From Citrus sinensis (Eukaryota; Streptophyta; Magnoliopsida; Sapindales; Rutaceae), in the NCBI RefSeq assembly GCF_022201045.2, contig NC_068559.1, forward strand, positions 25,799,501-25,863,500: DNA of 64,000 nt. Direction: 5' to 3'. Of the stretch, positions 1 to 10,300 are shown piece by piece; position 1 is the first letter of the stretch, and each line of letters starts with the position of its first letter. The position numbers were made by a program, and so were the translations under genes. The notes below the pieces were generated by a model that was not told where the DNA came from, made no database searches, and saw only the letters and a program-made list of their open reading frames with translations.

Positions 1-76
1 CTTGCTACCTGCTGGATTTAAATAACAAAGCACTAGTTTGGCATTAGATTAACAGTATAAATTGCCATTCTTCTAG

Positions 77-677
77 ATGCAGGGAACACTTGGGCAGAAA
101 ACAATCTCTCCTGTTCCCTCCGCTGCTCACACAAGAACTATGCGGAAGGGATCCACTGACCATCTTACAATCAATATTGATTCTGAATCTGCTCGTCTGA
201 TTAACAGCGAGGAAACTGACGAGGACAAAGGTATGCATCATAGTGTTCTCAGATTTCCCTGGATATTGTCTTAAAGGTCAGACAGTTTATACATTTCTTT
301 TGCCATTTTTGTATCTCTTTCCTGCAGGCCATGTATTCAAGTCTCTTAACACATTGGGTCTAATTCCAAGACAAGGAAAGATGGTTGCAGACCGGATAGA
401 CGGAATTTGGTAAGGCTCTAATTATATTTAAAACTTTCAGACGAAGATATTATAGCTATTTCTGTATTTTTTTTCCCTAATATTACACTGTTCTCTTCTA
501 TATTCAGTTTTGAACAATATCCGACTGCTAGTGAATACTGTCTGTCTTAACTGAGTTGCCCTTAATATGTACAGGGTATCTGGTGGTCGACTTTTGATGA
601 GTCGACCGGGAACAAGACTAGGTCTTATTGCCTACAGCCTTTTATTGCATATTTGGCTACTGGGAACCATTTTGTAA
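77..677 (+). CDS. TNO1: TNO1-like trans-Golgi long coiled-coil protein, C-terminal exons only
   Basis: Three terminal exons are visible: 77-230, 328-409 and 575-677 (stop TAA 675-677), joined by GT-AG introns with consistent phase (the codon for Gly is split at 230/328 and the one for Trp at 409/575). The gene starts left of the window, and the first visible exon begins after an AG at 75-76 (an alternative is 83). The encoded tail is Ser/Thr-rich and acidic, then a conserved block (VFKSLNTLGLIPRQGKM), and ends in a hydrophobic segment, LGLIAYSLLLHIWLLGTIL, that fits a C-terminal tail anchor. From memory this matches Arabidopsis TNO1, a large TGN-localised coiled-coil protein that binds the SNARE SYP41; the coiled-coil body is outside the window. 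Identification rests on recall of the tail sequence, and another tail-anchored golgin-type protein is the alternative. No domain beyond the anchor can be checked here. Confidence 0.7.
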
Positions 678-1627
678 CGAAGTCTGCGATCATCATCATC
701 GTCAACGGCTGCTCCCATCTGGACCAGACCCACAGCATTTTCTCTTCAGCAATTGAAATTTGTATCATAGATAATTGTAGTGTTGTCATTTTTCTTTTTA
801 CACTTCTTTCTAACTGTTTTAAATCTGTAGTGTTGCAGGCGCCTAAGAATATTCATACCATTCATTCTTTGCAATCGCATTTTAGGGTTGCAAAGAAACC
901 AAGCTCAAAGCTTGTTACAATAATTTGTATTTATCCTTTTCTTTTTCCTTTTTCTGTTTCCGATTGGAATATTCAGCATATTAGGTTGTACTTTATAGTG
1001 CATGATATACTTATGGATGTAAAGAAACAACTTTTTCCTTGTAAGTTTTGTTTCAAAAATCTTCTATATTATTTACCTGTCGTCCCTGGTGAAGTTGGCA
1101 ACTTATTAACAGTATCATCCCAAAGCAAGGTGTTGCGTTGACCCCTGTGATTGGTGAAATGAGGTTTTGAAGGAAATTATTATAGAACTGAAGAAAAATT
1201 ACCACGGCGAGACCTTAACGGTGGATTTTAACGTCATGGACCTTAGATAGCTAAATGTCCAAAACTGCCCTTCAATCATCCACGTGTCAGAAAGCGGTGA
1301 AGTTTGAAAAGATAACGGATAACTGAAAAACAAAAGCAAGGAGGTATACGCTGATACACACACACACACACACATTTCAGTTATTGGTTTCTGGTTTATT
1401 TTTCCAGCCTTATTCTCCACTCCTGGGGATGATTTTCCTGTCTAAGTTTCCTGTCCTAGCATTCAAAAATAACGAAAAGCTGCTTTAAACCAAAAGGTAC
1501 ATATTCTCTCTACTCTATTGTCCTCATTCTTTTCATTTTTCTTTTTAAATCATTTTACGATGGATAAAAGAACTGGGATTCAGCAGATGAAAGTGCATCC
1601 ATTCGGTGTTGGAGGCTAATATCAATT
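678..1627. other. 3' region of TNO1-like gene and promoter/5' leader of CPBP protease gene
   Basis: No coding sequence is supported. The first few hundred bases should be the 3' UTR of the upstream gene. A G-box core CACGTG lies at 1281-1286 in the context CCACGTGTCAG, and a short (CA)n run lies near 1357-1374. The stretch from about 1430 to 1627 is probably 5' leader of the next gene; a possible leader intron (donor near 1495) cannot be confirmed. Confidence 0.5.
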
Positions 1628-3624
1628 ATGGGATCACTGGCTATAAACCATTGCAGCACCGTAACATACCGTGCTTCTAACCGCCACCCACTTTGTCCAG
1701 ATTCTGCCTCGATGAGTATGTTTGAATTATTGTATTTTATTTTTCTTCATATTGTGTAGTCTTGCTTCTCGGTTAATTTGTTTGTTCAAAATTTTGATAC
1801 ATTTTGTTTAGGAGCAAAGTTTATTGGCCTTCATAACGCTGGAAAATCACATAACGTGAGATTTCTCATCTTGTTTTTAGTTTAACCTCAAAGCTAATGG
1901 CACCGACCAAATTCTAGTTCATTGATTGGAGACTGGAATTTCTATTTTTGAAGGTTTTAAAATTTCGGATGAGGACTTTTGCAAGTAAGAAGTCGGTGAA
2001 GAAACTCAAAAGAGATAGGCAATTGCGTTTGGCTGAAAAAGGCAATGGGGTAGCAGATAGGTCCGGCACTGAAGATGATTATGTTAAAGATGAAAGTAAG
2101 GAGTCTACTGATGATAATTTCACCTCACAGACATTAGTAACTATTCCTTCCAGAAGTAATGTCCTCCAAGCATGCACAGTCACATGTGGGTTGATAACTG
2201 CTTTGGGTGTAATAATCCGACAGGTTTGTCCTTTCCTTAAGAGAGAAAAAGAGAAATTTGTGGGTTGAATTTATGCATGGCTTAATTTTATCAATGTTCT
2301 GCATTTTAAATGTTATCCCATATTTGTAATTTATAGGGATCTCATGTTGCCTCTTTGGAAGGACTGCCATTTCTTGACGGCTCTACGGAAGTAACATGTA
2401 TAAGTTTCATGTTCGTCTTCTTTGGCTAATTGATGGTCCGAAAGTTTATTTTTATTAACCTTGATTAAAAGGACATATTCCACATTTTTATGCACGGAAA
2501 TAAATATTTAAAGAGTGAATTTCTGTGTACCAAAAAATAAAAAATAAAATAAAATTTCATTTTGTTCTTTTCATATTCTGTATCCATGAAGTTTTAGAAA
2601 TTTCTTTTGGCTGTGGAATCATCTTTTGAATGTTTTTTATTCACGTATTTGTCAGCTCTTCTGTTATTGACTGGATTTAGCTGTTCCATTGCTCTGAATA
2701 GTCTTTATTTTCCCTGTGTGTACAGTTGATTTTGAGCTATGGCATCTTGAGTTGATAACAGGGTTAGTTGTACTCGTATCATCGTGCCGATATCTATTAT
2801 TGAAGACATGGCCAGATTTTGCCAAGTCTAGTGAAGCAGCCAATCAACAGGTAGCTCAACTCATTCCTTCACCCCCCAACCCACCAAGAGAAAAAAAAAA
2901 GAGAAACATAATCGAACTTGCCACAAGTCATTTGTCAGTCATTTATCATCTCTATTAATGGCCATACACATTTTATTATTACCAAGAGTTTGTGTTTACT
3001 CGACACACAGCCCATACTGGTTATCCCAATGGAAGAACGCACAAATCTTTATTGAACTCAACTGATATGCTGTTTTCAAATGCAGGTACTTACTTCTCTT
3101 GAACCTTTGGATTACTTAGTTGTTGCTTTTTTGCCTGGTATTAGTGAGGTACGTGAGCTGTGTAAATTACCTTTACAGTTTTGGTTCCCATACTTGTTTC
3201 TACATACAGCTAATAGTGGCAATGCTGTATGGGATTTTGGGCTGAGCAGGAACTCCTCTTCCGTGGTGCACTGCTACCACTTTTTGGAATGGATTGGAAG
3301 AGTGTCTTGGCAGTCGCAACCGTATTTGGTGCTCTACACTTGGGCAGTGGTCGAAAGTACTCCTTTGCTGTCTGGTACTCATCTTCTTTAATTTAATGGA
3401 TTCTCCAAACAAAGTTTGACAATTTAAAATCACCAAAATTAAACTATCCCATTCATTTGCAGTCATCATCTTCGTTTACCTCTTTCAGGGCAACGTTTGT
3501 TGGCTTCGCATATGGCTACGCGACAAGTGTATCCAAGAGCATTGTCGTGCCAATGGCTTCTCATGCTTTGAATAATTTGGTTGGAGGAATTTTGTGGCGC
3601 TACACATCAAAATCACCAAAGTAG
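1628..3624 (+). CDS. CPBP-family (CAAX-type) intramembrane protease, probably plastid-targeted
   Basis: Eight exons give a 303-residue protein: 1628-1715, 1812-1855, 1954-2223, 2337-2397, 2726-2850, 3086-3148, 3250-3374 and 3489-3624. All junctions are GT-AG and keep frame. The N-terminal third is rich in Ser/Thr/Lys and low in acidic residues until about residue 70, as in a plastid transit peptide, followed by an acidic linker and several membrane segments. Family motifs are in order: the glutamate pair and Arg in EELLFRGALLP (split over exons 6 and 7), the His in FGALHLGSG (exon 7), and SHALNN in exon 8; these are the catalytic motifs of the CPBP (formerly Abi/CAAX protease) family. Length is close to the roughly 300 residues I recall for the Arabidopsis homologue At2g20725. 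The substrate is unknown. Start chosen: the first ATG that opens a frame continuing through exon 2. Confidence 0.88.
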
Positions 3625-4679
3625 ACAATACCATATGCGTAATACCATCAATCGAATTTACCGTAAATGTTAGAAAATGACTTTAAAAATCTGTAATAGA
3701 AAGCAAGAGACATTTATTTTTCCAGATTCTTTAATCCCTTAGTGTTACTTTCTGAGGACTGAGAATTCTCTCCTGCACTATAGCATAAATTTCCTTAATT
3801 TTTGTTTTTTTTTTCCTTAATGATTTGACTAAATCCAAATCCTACTCCTAATCTAATGAGTAGGCATGGTAAAATGGTAAGTTGGTCTATGCATACATAG
3901 TTTGTTTGACTCACCATCAAGAATAATTTCAAAATTCTTTGAAGTTGGCTTCAATAAATGGTTAAATGTATGTGCTTTCAAATGGCCTTTAGTTTGAAGC
4001 ATATTATGAAAAATATTTGATTTTTTCATGAAATGTAAATTCTTTCAAATAACTTTGCACTTGATGTAAATTCTGAAAAATGTACTTTAATATTTGATGA
4101 AATGTAGGTGTATTTAAAAAGTCTAAAGAAAATTTAGAAAATTAGTTAAATTTTTGATGAAATGGAGGTATTGTCAAATGGATTTAAATTTGAAGTAAAT
4201 TTAGAAAGTTATTTCAATATTTAATTAACAGAAGAGGTATCAAATCATTTTTTTTTTCCACCTTCTTGTACTTCTTTTTTCCTATCATTTTGTGAACTTA
4301 TTAAAGACATCATGTAATTAAAACTTAATTTAATGCATATATGAAATACAAAAGAATATATTCTTTGATATTATATAACTTATGTCATTAAGCAAAAACT
4401 TTCTTTTTGACTATATTTATATTGCTTCATGTTTGATTTTCACATATTGCACCTCAAACAAACATCATTTTTTCTAATATAGGTACTAAATTTTGATTTT
4501 TTTTATTATCATAATTATTACTAAAGAATATTAGCATATTCTCCCACAATTGTTATCACACTTAACAGTCCTGTTAATTTAAATATAAGATCCATCTATG
4601 TGTGGATGGGAGATAGTTGAGGGGAGGTCAGTGAAAATTACCCTTTCTAGAACAACCAACCCAACAGTCAAACTCAATA
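3625..4679. other. AT-rich intergenic stretch
   Basis: Very AT-rich DNA with no credible reading frame. Between about 3950 and 4230 it carries loosely repeated phrases of the type 'aaatgta...tttgatgaaatg...gtatt...aaat', which looks like a degenerate short tandem repeat. I see no gene. Confidence 0.5.
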
Positions 4680-4955
4680 GAATCTTTAATTAACTCCCGA
4701 GATTACAAACAAATATAAAGATTTAGATTAATCAGTTAACTGATAGTCCCAAACGGGTACGAAGAACACAAATGCAGGGGCAGTGTTGGTGTTCTACACT
4801 TGTCACTTGTGCATTGGTCGAAAGTACTCTCGCTTGCAGTCTGCTATTCATCTTCTTTAATATAATGGATTTTCTGTTTCCTCTTTTCCAAAGTTTGACA
4901 TTTTAATTAAGATCACCACAAAAACTATCCCATTCATTTACATATTTTTGTTTAC
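4680..4955. repeat. Chimeric duplicate: RGS1 5'-leader piece joined to CPBP exon 7/intron 7 piece
   Basis: Bases about 4680-4780 match the DNA just upstream of and across the RGS1 start (about 7247-7358), for example both carry 'gagattacaaacaaat' and 'agatttagattaatcag'. The next bases, about 4781-4955, match the CPBP gene from the end of exon 7 through intron 7 (about 3315-3475): shared strings include 'ggtcgaaagtactc', 'catcttctttaat' and 'actatcccattcattt'. The copy is diverged by point changes and small indels, does not keep the exon reading frame, and has no initiator, so it is non-coding debris. Both parents lie in this window, one on each side. Confidence 0.8.
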
Positions 4956-5032
4956 CATATCCTATAGTTAGTCTCCGTCATGGAATTACTGTTGAATGTA
5001 CAGTCATGATATATATATATATATATAGAGTG

Positions 5033-5192
5033 CTGTTCTAATTCGGGATCCCGGATTGAAACAATGTCCGGGAGAGAGGTTAGTGGCCTTTGGATTTAAA
5101 TCCAAAGGCCACCTGTGGCTGCACATGGTGGAGCCCCAGCCAAACCAAAAAAGTTAATAAAGTGCTGTTCCAATTCGGGATTGGAACAGCCT
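5033..5192. mobile_element. Small palindromic MITE-like element inserted in a TA repeat
   Basis: The ends read GCTGTTCTAAT (left) and, on the opposite strand, GCTGTTCCAAT (right), so they form short terminal inverted repeats. The sequence 'gtgctgttc.aattcggga' also occurs in direct orientation near both ends. In the middle is a perfect 30-base palindrome at 5083-5112, whose left half is GTGGCCTTTGGATTT. The element is flanked on both sides by (TA)n, so a target duplication cannot be told from the microsatellite. It carries no coding capacity; superfamily not assigned. Confidence 0.6.
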
Positions 5193-5694
5193 CCATATAT
5201 ATATATATATATTTACCTGATATCTTCTTGTATCATATTTGATGCTTAAAAGTTAAAACCAGAAAAAAAAAAAAAGTCTAATATGAGCAAATAATATATC
5301 CCTTTTTAACCCTTCTGCAAACAGTTTGTTTTCTCGTTGATCTGTGAACCTTTCTATTTACAACAGGAGCTATCAATGAGTAATCAAATTTTAATTTGGA
5401 AGTTTGAATGAATGCGCATAATTTTTTGTAATTGCTTGTTCATTGGTATCACAGTTAAAAAGTTTATCAATCTCTGTGTAACCAAAAAGGGAGTCCATCC
5501 AAAAAGGGCACATAATCAATCCAATATGCAACTAAAGAATTCAATCAATTCTCATGATTGGTAATTCGTCACAATGTCTGGTAAGAAAGAAAAACTACAT
5601 ACATTTTAACTTAACTCCGTGCGATTAGAAAGTTACATACATACATCAATCTTTGATAGTTTTCAAAAAATAATAATAGTAATAATAATAAACA
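5193..5694. other. Intergenic, nothing recognised
   Basis: AT-rich sequence beginning with the rest of the (TA)n run. It probably includes the 3' UTR of the minus-strand gene that ends at 5695. No other feature seen. Confidence 0.4.
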
Positions 5695-6579
5695 TCAGTA
5701 TTTGAGGTGTAAACCGATCTTCTCCAGGGGATTCCAGAATCGGGTTCCTCGAAAAGCACCCATCGTCACTTTAGCAGCATCATTGTCATCTAAACTGGGA
5801 TCAATCATAAAGCTCAAGCAACACCCAGCAAGATCTTGTAATTGTTTGAAACTCTTGAAGTTGTCTTGGATAACAACGTTGCTTTCAATCTTGTGCAGTT
5901 CCAAACGAGCAGCTTGTCTTTGGGATTCAAGTTGAAGCCTCCTAGTTCTAGTACTATGATGACGTGGCTTCTCTTGCATCTTCTTGACCAGACGCTCTCC
6001 TTCCAGTTGTCGATCACCTTTGATAGTTAGTCCAATCTTCTCGAGGGGATTCCAGAATCGTCTTCCTTTGACGGCACAGCTTGTCACTTTACTAGCATCG
6101 CCATCTTCAGTTATTTTTGGAACAATCACAAAACTGAAGGAGCAACCAGCAAGGTTTTCAAGTTGCTTAAAAGTCGTCAAGTTATCTTGAACCTGAAAAG
6201 TGGCATGCTTCTCCATATTCTCAAGTTGCAACAGAGCAGCTTTTCTTTGGGCATCAAGTTGAACGCTCCTTCTCCTAGCCGCTGGCACATCGTTTTCATC
6301 TTCATGATCTTGATCAGATCGCCGTTCCTCTTCTCCTTGCAACTTCTGGTTCACTCCATGAGCGTGATCGTGAATGTAGTTTTGGGCTTTCAAAATGGTA
6401 TCAGAAAATCTGAGTTTGAGCAAGGCCGCGCGATCAACGACACCATCACTGCCACAGCCAGTACTTGTGGTCTTGAGTTTCTTCTCCTTGTTGTTTATGG
6501 TGGTTTTTCGATCAGCATGATGGTGTATGCAACGACTACGCTTACCAGAAGGTAAAGATGAGGGGATATCGGCTATCAT
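5695..6579 (-). CDS. Bromodomain-less GTE-like protein with duplicated C-terminal module
   Basis: An uninterrupted 294-codon frame runs from ATG at 6579 to TGA at 5695-5697. The N-terminal part is basic (RKTTINNKEKKLK). Residues about 47-65 (VDRAALLKLRFSDTILKAQ) match a motif I recall from the C-terminal half of plant GTE bromodomain-ET transcription factors (GTE8-12 type: RAALL..RFADTILKA). The pattern 'RKAALLQLENMEK ... WNPLEKIGL' matches their terminal 'ARQAL..MEKTV ... NPLEQLGLYMK'. This module is present twice, at about residues 103-190 and 211-294, each ending RFWNPLEKIGL. No bromodomain or other exon is visible near by. It may be a young single-exon gene made from a GTE 3' end, or a decaying copy, but the long open frame argues for constraint or recency. 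A TATA-like TATATA at about 6586-6592 lies so close to the ATG that the true start or TSS is uncertain. Confidence 0.65.
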   Translation of the reverse strand: MIADIPSSLPSGKRSRCIHHHADRKTTINNKEKKLKTTSTGCGSDGVVDRAALLKLRFSDTILKAQNYIHDHAHGVNQKLQGEEERRSDQDHEDENDVPAARRRSVQLDAQRKAALLQLENMEKHATFQVQDNLTTFKQLENLAGCSFSFVIVPKITEDGDASKVTSCAVKGRRFWNPLEKIGLTIKGDRQLEGERLVKKMQEKPRHHSTRTRRLQLESQRQAARLELHKIESNVVIQDNFKSFKQLQDLAGCCLSFMIDPSLDDNDAAKVTMGAFRGTRFWNPLEKIGLHLKY

Positions 6580-6599
6580 TAACGTATATATACGCTGTG

Positions 6600-7353
6600 C
6601 ATCTTAGTTTGGTGAGTGATAATATAATGGAAACAATTTGCTTTTCCCTGTTTTATGATGGAGGATCTACGTATTGCTTTCCTATTAATTTGATTTAGCT
6701 AGGTTATCCTTCTTAGTTCAGAATTTTATTTAGTAGCCACTTCTCTATTGCCTATAAGGTTACGTTATAGCATGGTATCCTCCTATTGTAGTGTAAGTCA
6801 GGTCATGTGCCAAAAAGGTGGCAGAATTGGATCAATATCCCACCCTTCCTTCTAGTGTAAGTAGTGTTACTTTTATTTTGCTGTTTTATGTAATGTAGGG
6901 TAACTTGCTGATCAAGATATTGACTTTGTGGATGTAAGTTTTCTAAGGGAAGGAAATTTGGGCTGGGCTCAACAATTTTGTCAGAATTCTATCTCTTAAT
7001 TTAAATTAAGAAACAAGTACGAGCACGTGTGTGTCTACATTCGGACCATTTGCAACTCCAGGTCATAGTAATCACTCCCAGACTAGGCCTCCACGTGTCC
7101 AGTTTATGAGCTCAAGTGACCCACCACCAAACTTCTTACAAACTTTATCCAGTCAACCGTCACGTGGGAAAAGGAGACATCGTCCGTCGGAGGAAGTTCG
7201 AATTTCTAACGAGCCGCAAAACGACCAGACAAACAAACCACCCACATGAAGTCTTTAGTTAACTCAGAGATTACAAACAAATAAATACAGAGATTTAGAT
7301 TAATCAGCTAACCGATAGTCCAAACGTACAAAGCAGAAAACAAATGCAAGATC
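6600..7353. promoter_or_regulatory. RGS1 promoter region with three G-boxes
   Basis: Three CACGTG cores lie at 7024-7029, 7092-7097 and 7161-7166, spaced 68 and 69 bases apart; their contexts are GCACGTGTG, CCACGTGTCC (an ABRE-like ACGTGTC) and TCACGTGGG. G-boxes of this type bind bZIP (ABF/AREB) and bHLH (PIF) factors in plants. The frame across 7031-7249 is open but has no protein-like features and I do not call it a gene. The last ~100 bases are the leader that was copied to 4680-4780. Confidence 0.5.
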
Positions 7354-10300
7354 ATGGCAGGCTCAGGCTGTGCTGTCAAAGGCGGCTGCCCCACCGATTA
7401 CATAGCCCTCGCCATCGCTTCCCTCTTCTTCATTCTGTAAGTTTTTCTTCTTCTTCTTCTTTTAATCTTTACTCATCATTTCTCCTTTTCTTTTTAGCAG
7501 TTGGATTTTTAGTATTAATGTTTTAAAGTTTAATAATAGTGGTTCTGTGTCTGATTACGACAAGTCTCAATTTTTTAGCAGTGATTCCCCATTTCAATTG
7601 GGCAATATTCTATTTGATAGTTCGGTTTTTTTTTTTTTTTTTTAACTTCTGTTTTGGGTTCTCTTTATTGATTGGTTTTGTTCCTTTTCAAGGCTTCTAG
7701 CAAGGTTCATATTACCCTTTGTCGTTCACAAGGTTCCTCGTACCAAAAGCAGTGGCTTTTGGATTCCGGTGATTCAAGTCTTTGCCAGCTTTAACCTTCT
7801 GTTATCTTTAGTGGTGGGCTAAGCTTCTCATGTTTCTTTTATGTACCTGTTTATTAAAATCTGTGTTATGGGCAATTTAACAATATTTGTTTTTTATTTA
7901 TTGGAATTGTTCTCTTTATGCAGCTGTCCGACAATTTCTTGAAATTTCAAAGGAGGCGTTGGTGGCAGTCTTGCTACATCTGGGGAGGTGCTTTGCTGCT
8001 ACTGTTGTTGTTGTTGCTAGAACATTTCTTGTTGTATTTTATTCTGTCAGCGGTCTCTTTCAATGTGAAACTTGATTGTGTTGTAAGTGAAGATGTGGTA
8101 TCTTTTGCTTTCAGTCTGGATTGAAGGTCCTTTAGGATTTGGTTTGCTGATGAGCTGTCGCATAGCACAGGCCTTCCAACTTTATTACATTTTTGTCAGG
8201 TAAATAGCCTTCTTTCAAAGTCAAGAATTTAAGTTGTTTTGTACTGATGAATGAACCATTTCTTCAGTTAGTGACCTCGCCTAATTAATCTAGCCATTTG
8301 GCTGCTAGATAGCCCCGCATATATGTATACCAGCTTTTAGACAGGCATACATGCACATTGGAGAGATCACTTGTGCATAATTCTCTTGTAAAAGCTAAAA
8401 AAGATGAAAAAAAATTTTAAGAGTTAATTTTGTCTTTGACAAGATGATGATGAGAGCCGGTGGGTTTAACCTTTGCACAAATTGCATGTTGTCAGTTTGC
8501 TGACAGTGAGACTTTTTTTGACAATGAATGAAGCAGCCTCAAGCACTTAGAGGGATTCATTTCTTTTCAATTAATCCAGCTTTGCTGCAGGCTACATGCA
8601 CATTTCATTCTCACACATGCAACTGAAGAAATATCAATTTTTTTAAAACCTTTTTCCTAAAGTGTTTCTTAATGACAATTCAGATTTCATTACCTGCAGT
8701 TTTGACACTATCTTAAGTGTTCTTGCTAAATTTATTTGCTTTTGATATTTCAGGAAGCATTTACCACCTATCAGATCATATGTTTTTCTACCCCTAGTTC
8801 TCATGCCATGGCTTATTGCTGCTACATGTAAGAATCTTTGAATAGTTTCATTTAGTTTCTCCTATGTCCAAATTTCCATGGTGGACTTATTGTACTTCTT
8901 CAATGAGATTAATCAAGGCTGTGAGCAGTAATTTTCCAAATGAGTTTATGATATTTTTTTTCTTCCTTCACTCTGTTTGCTGGTTTATGTTTCAATTATA
9001 TTTGCTTCCTTTGTTCTTATTCACTGTTTTTGTTCCCTCTAAGCATATCATTACTGAACTAAACCTTAGCAATGGTATGCCATTTTTCACGTTTCTCTGT
9101 CTTTCTCTCATTTATTTCTGATATCAAGCCTTGCATTTTACATTCATACTATGGTGCCAAAGTAATCTGTAATCATGTTCTGAAATTAAGGACTCCAAGA
9201 CTAATGCAAATGTTGCTTCTTGAATAGTTTTTTTAATCATATCAATAAGTTCCAAGACCCTAGATCTTTTTTCTATTTCTTACCTTTCCCCTTTTATTTT
9301 CCTAGTGTAGGCATTGGCTGTCTATTGTTGGATTGTTTTTCAGCATGTATATCCACCTTAGCCTCCCTCTACTAAGAATGTTTAATAAAGGTCTTAATCC
9401 TTTTTCAAAATTCTTTGACCATCTATTAATTTCTCTATGTTTTCTGGTCCAACCTTAATGACACAGTGACTCGTATTCTTGTGACTGCACTATAATGTAT
9501 CAATAGGTCATGCAGTATTTTGAATTCTTCCTGGTTTGTATGAGTGGATAATTTTAATTGTTTTAGTCAAAAGCCTGTTTTTAGTTTTTGAAATTATTGT
9601 TGATGATGCCATTTTCTTTATCTCCATTATAATTTCTTGTTCCTAACAGGAAGGATTATTTATTCTGTAGTTATCCAAGTGATGAGGCCTCTCAACGATC
9701 GGTGCCACATGAGAGTTCATTGGATCATTCCATTCTTGTTCCTCCATGTAGTATATGTTGCCTCTTTGGTTGGATTCATGGCAGCAATTCGGCATATAGA
9801 GTTTAGGTTTGATGAACTAAGGGACCTCTGGCAGGGAATAATAGTTTCAGCCTCATCTATTGGTACACTTTCTTCTAGGTTTTATACAGTGCTGAGTAAT
9901 TGGTTTTCATTTTTTTTACTTTTTAAACTTTTGCGTTTGATTTGTTGCTGTTGTCAGATGATGATCTCATGCTTTTTAAATCTTAAGTCATCTGGCAAGC
10001 ACATCTGTCCAAATCAATCAAGTGGTTGTGGAATGAAAATTTTAACCATCTTTAATAGTTGGCCTTACTTATATAGTTATAGGTTTTGACAAATTTTCTC
10101 TGGTTATCAAACGCATTTTTTGAGGTATTATCTCTGGTTGTAGGGAAAGTATTTACATGTGAATTATGATAATTAGCCAACACAGATAATTGATACTAGC
10201 ATGTTATTTTAACCCGCTATGTCTTCTTGTTGGCATGCCTTTATTAACTTGTGCCCTCTTGTGCTTTCAGGTTTATGGGTTTTTGCCTACCTTTTGAATG

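Noticed and set aside
653-1141. 162-codon open frame after the TNO1-like stop
   Set aside because: It overlaps the end of the gene in another frame and then runs through UTR; it has no protein-like pattern.
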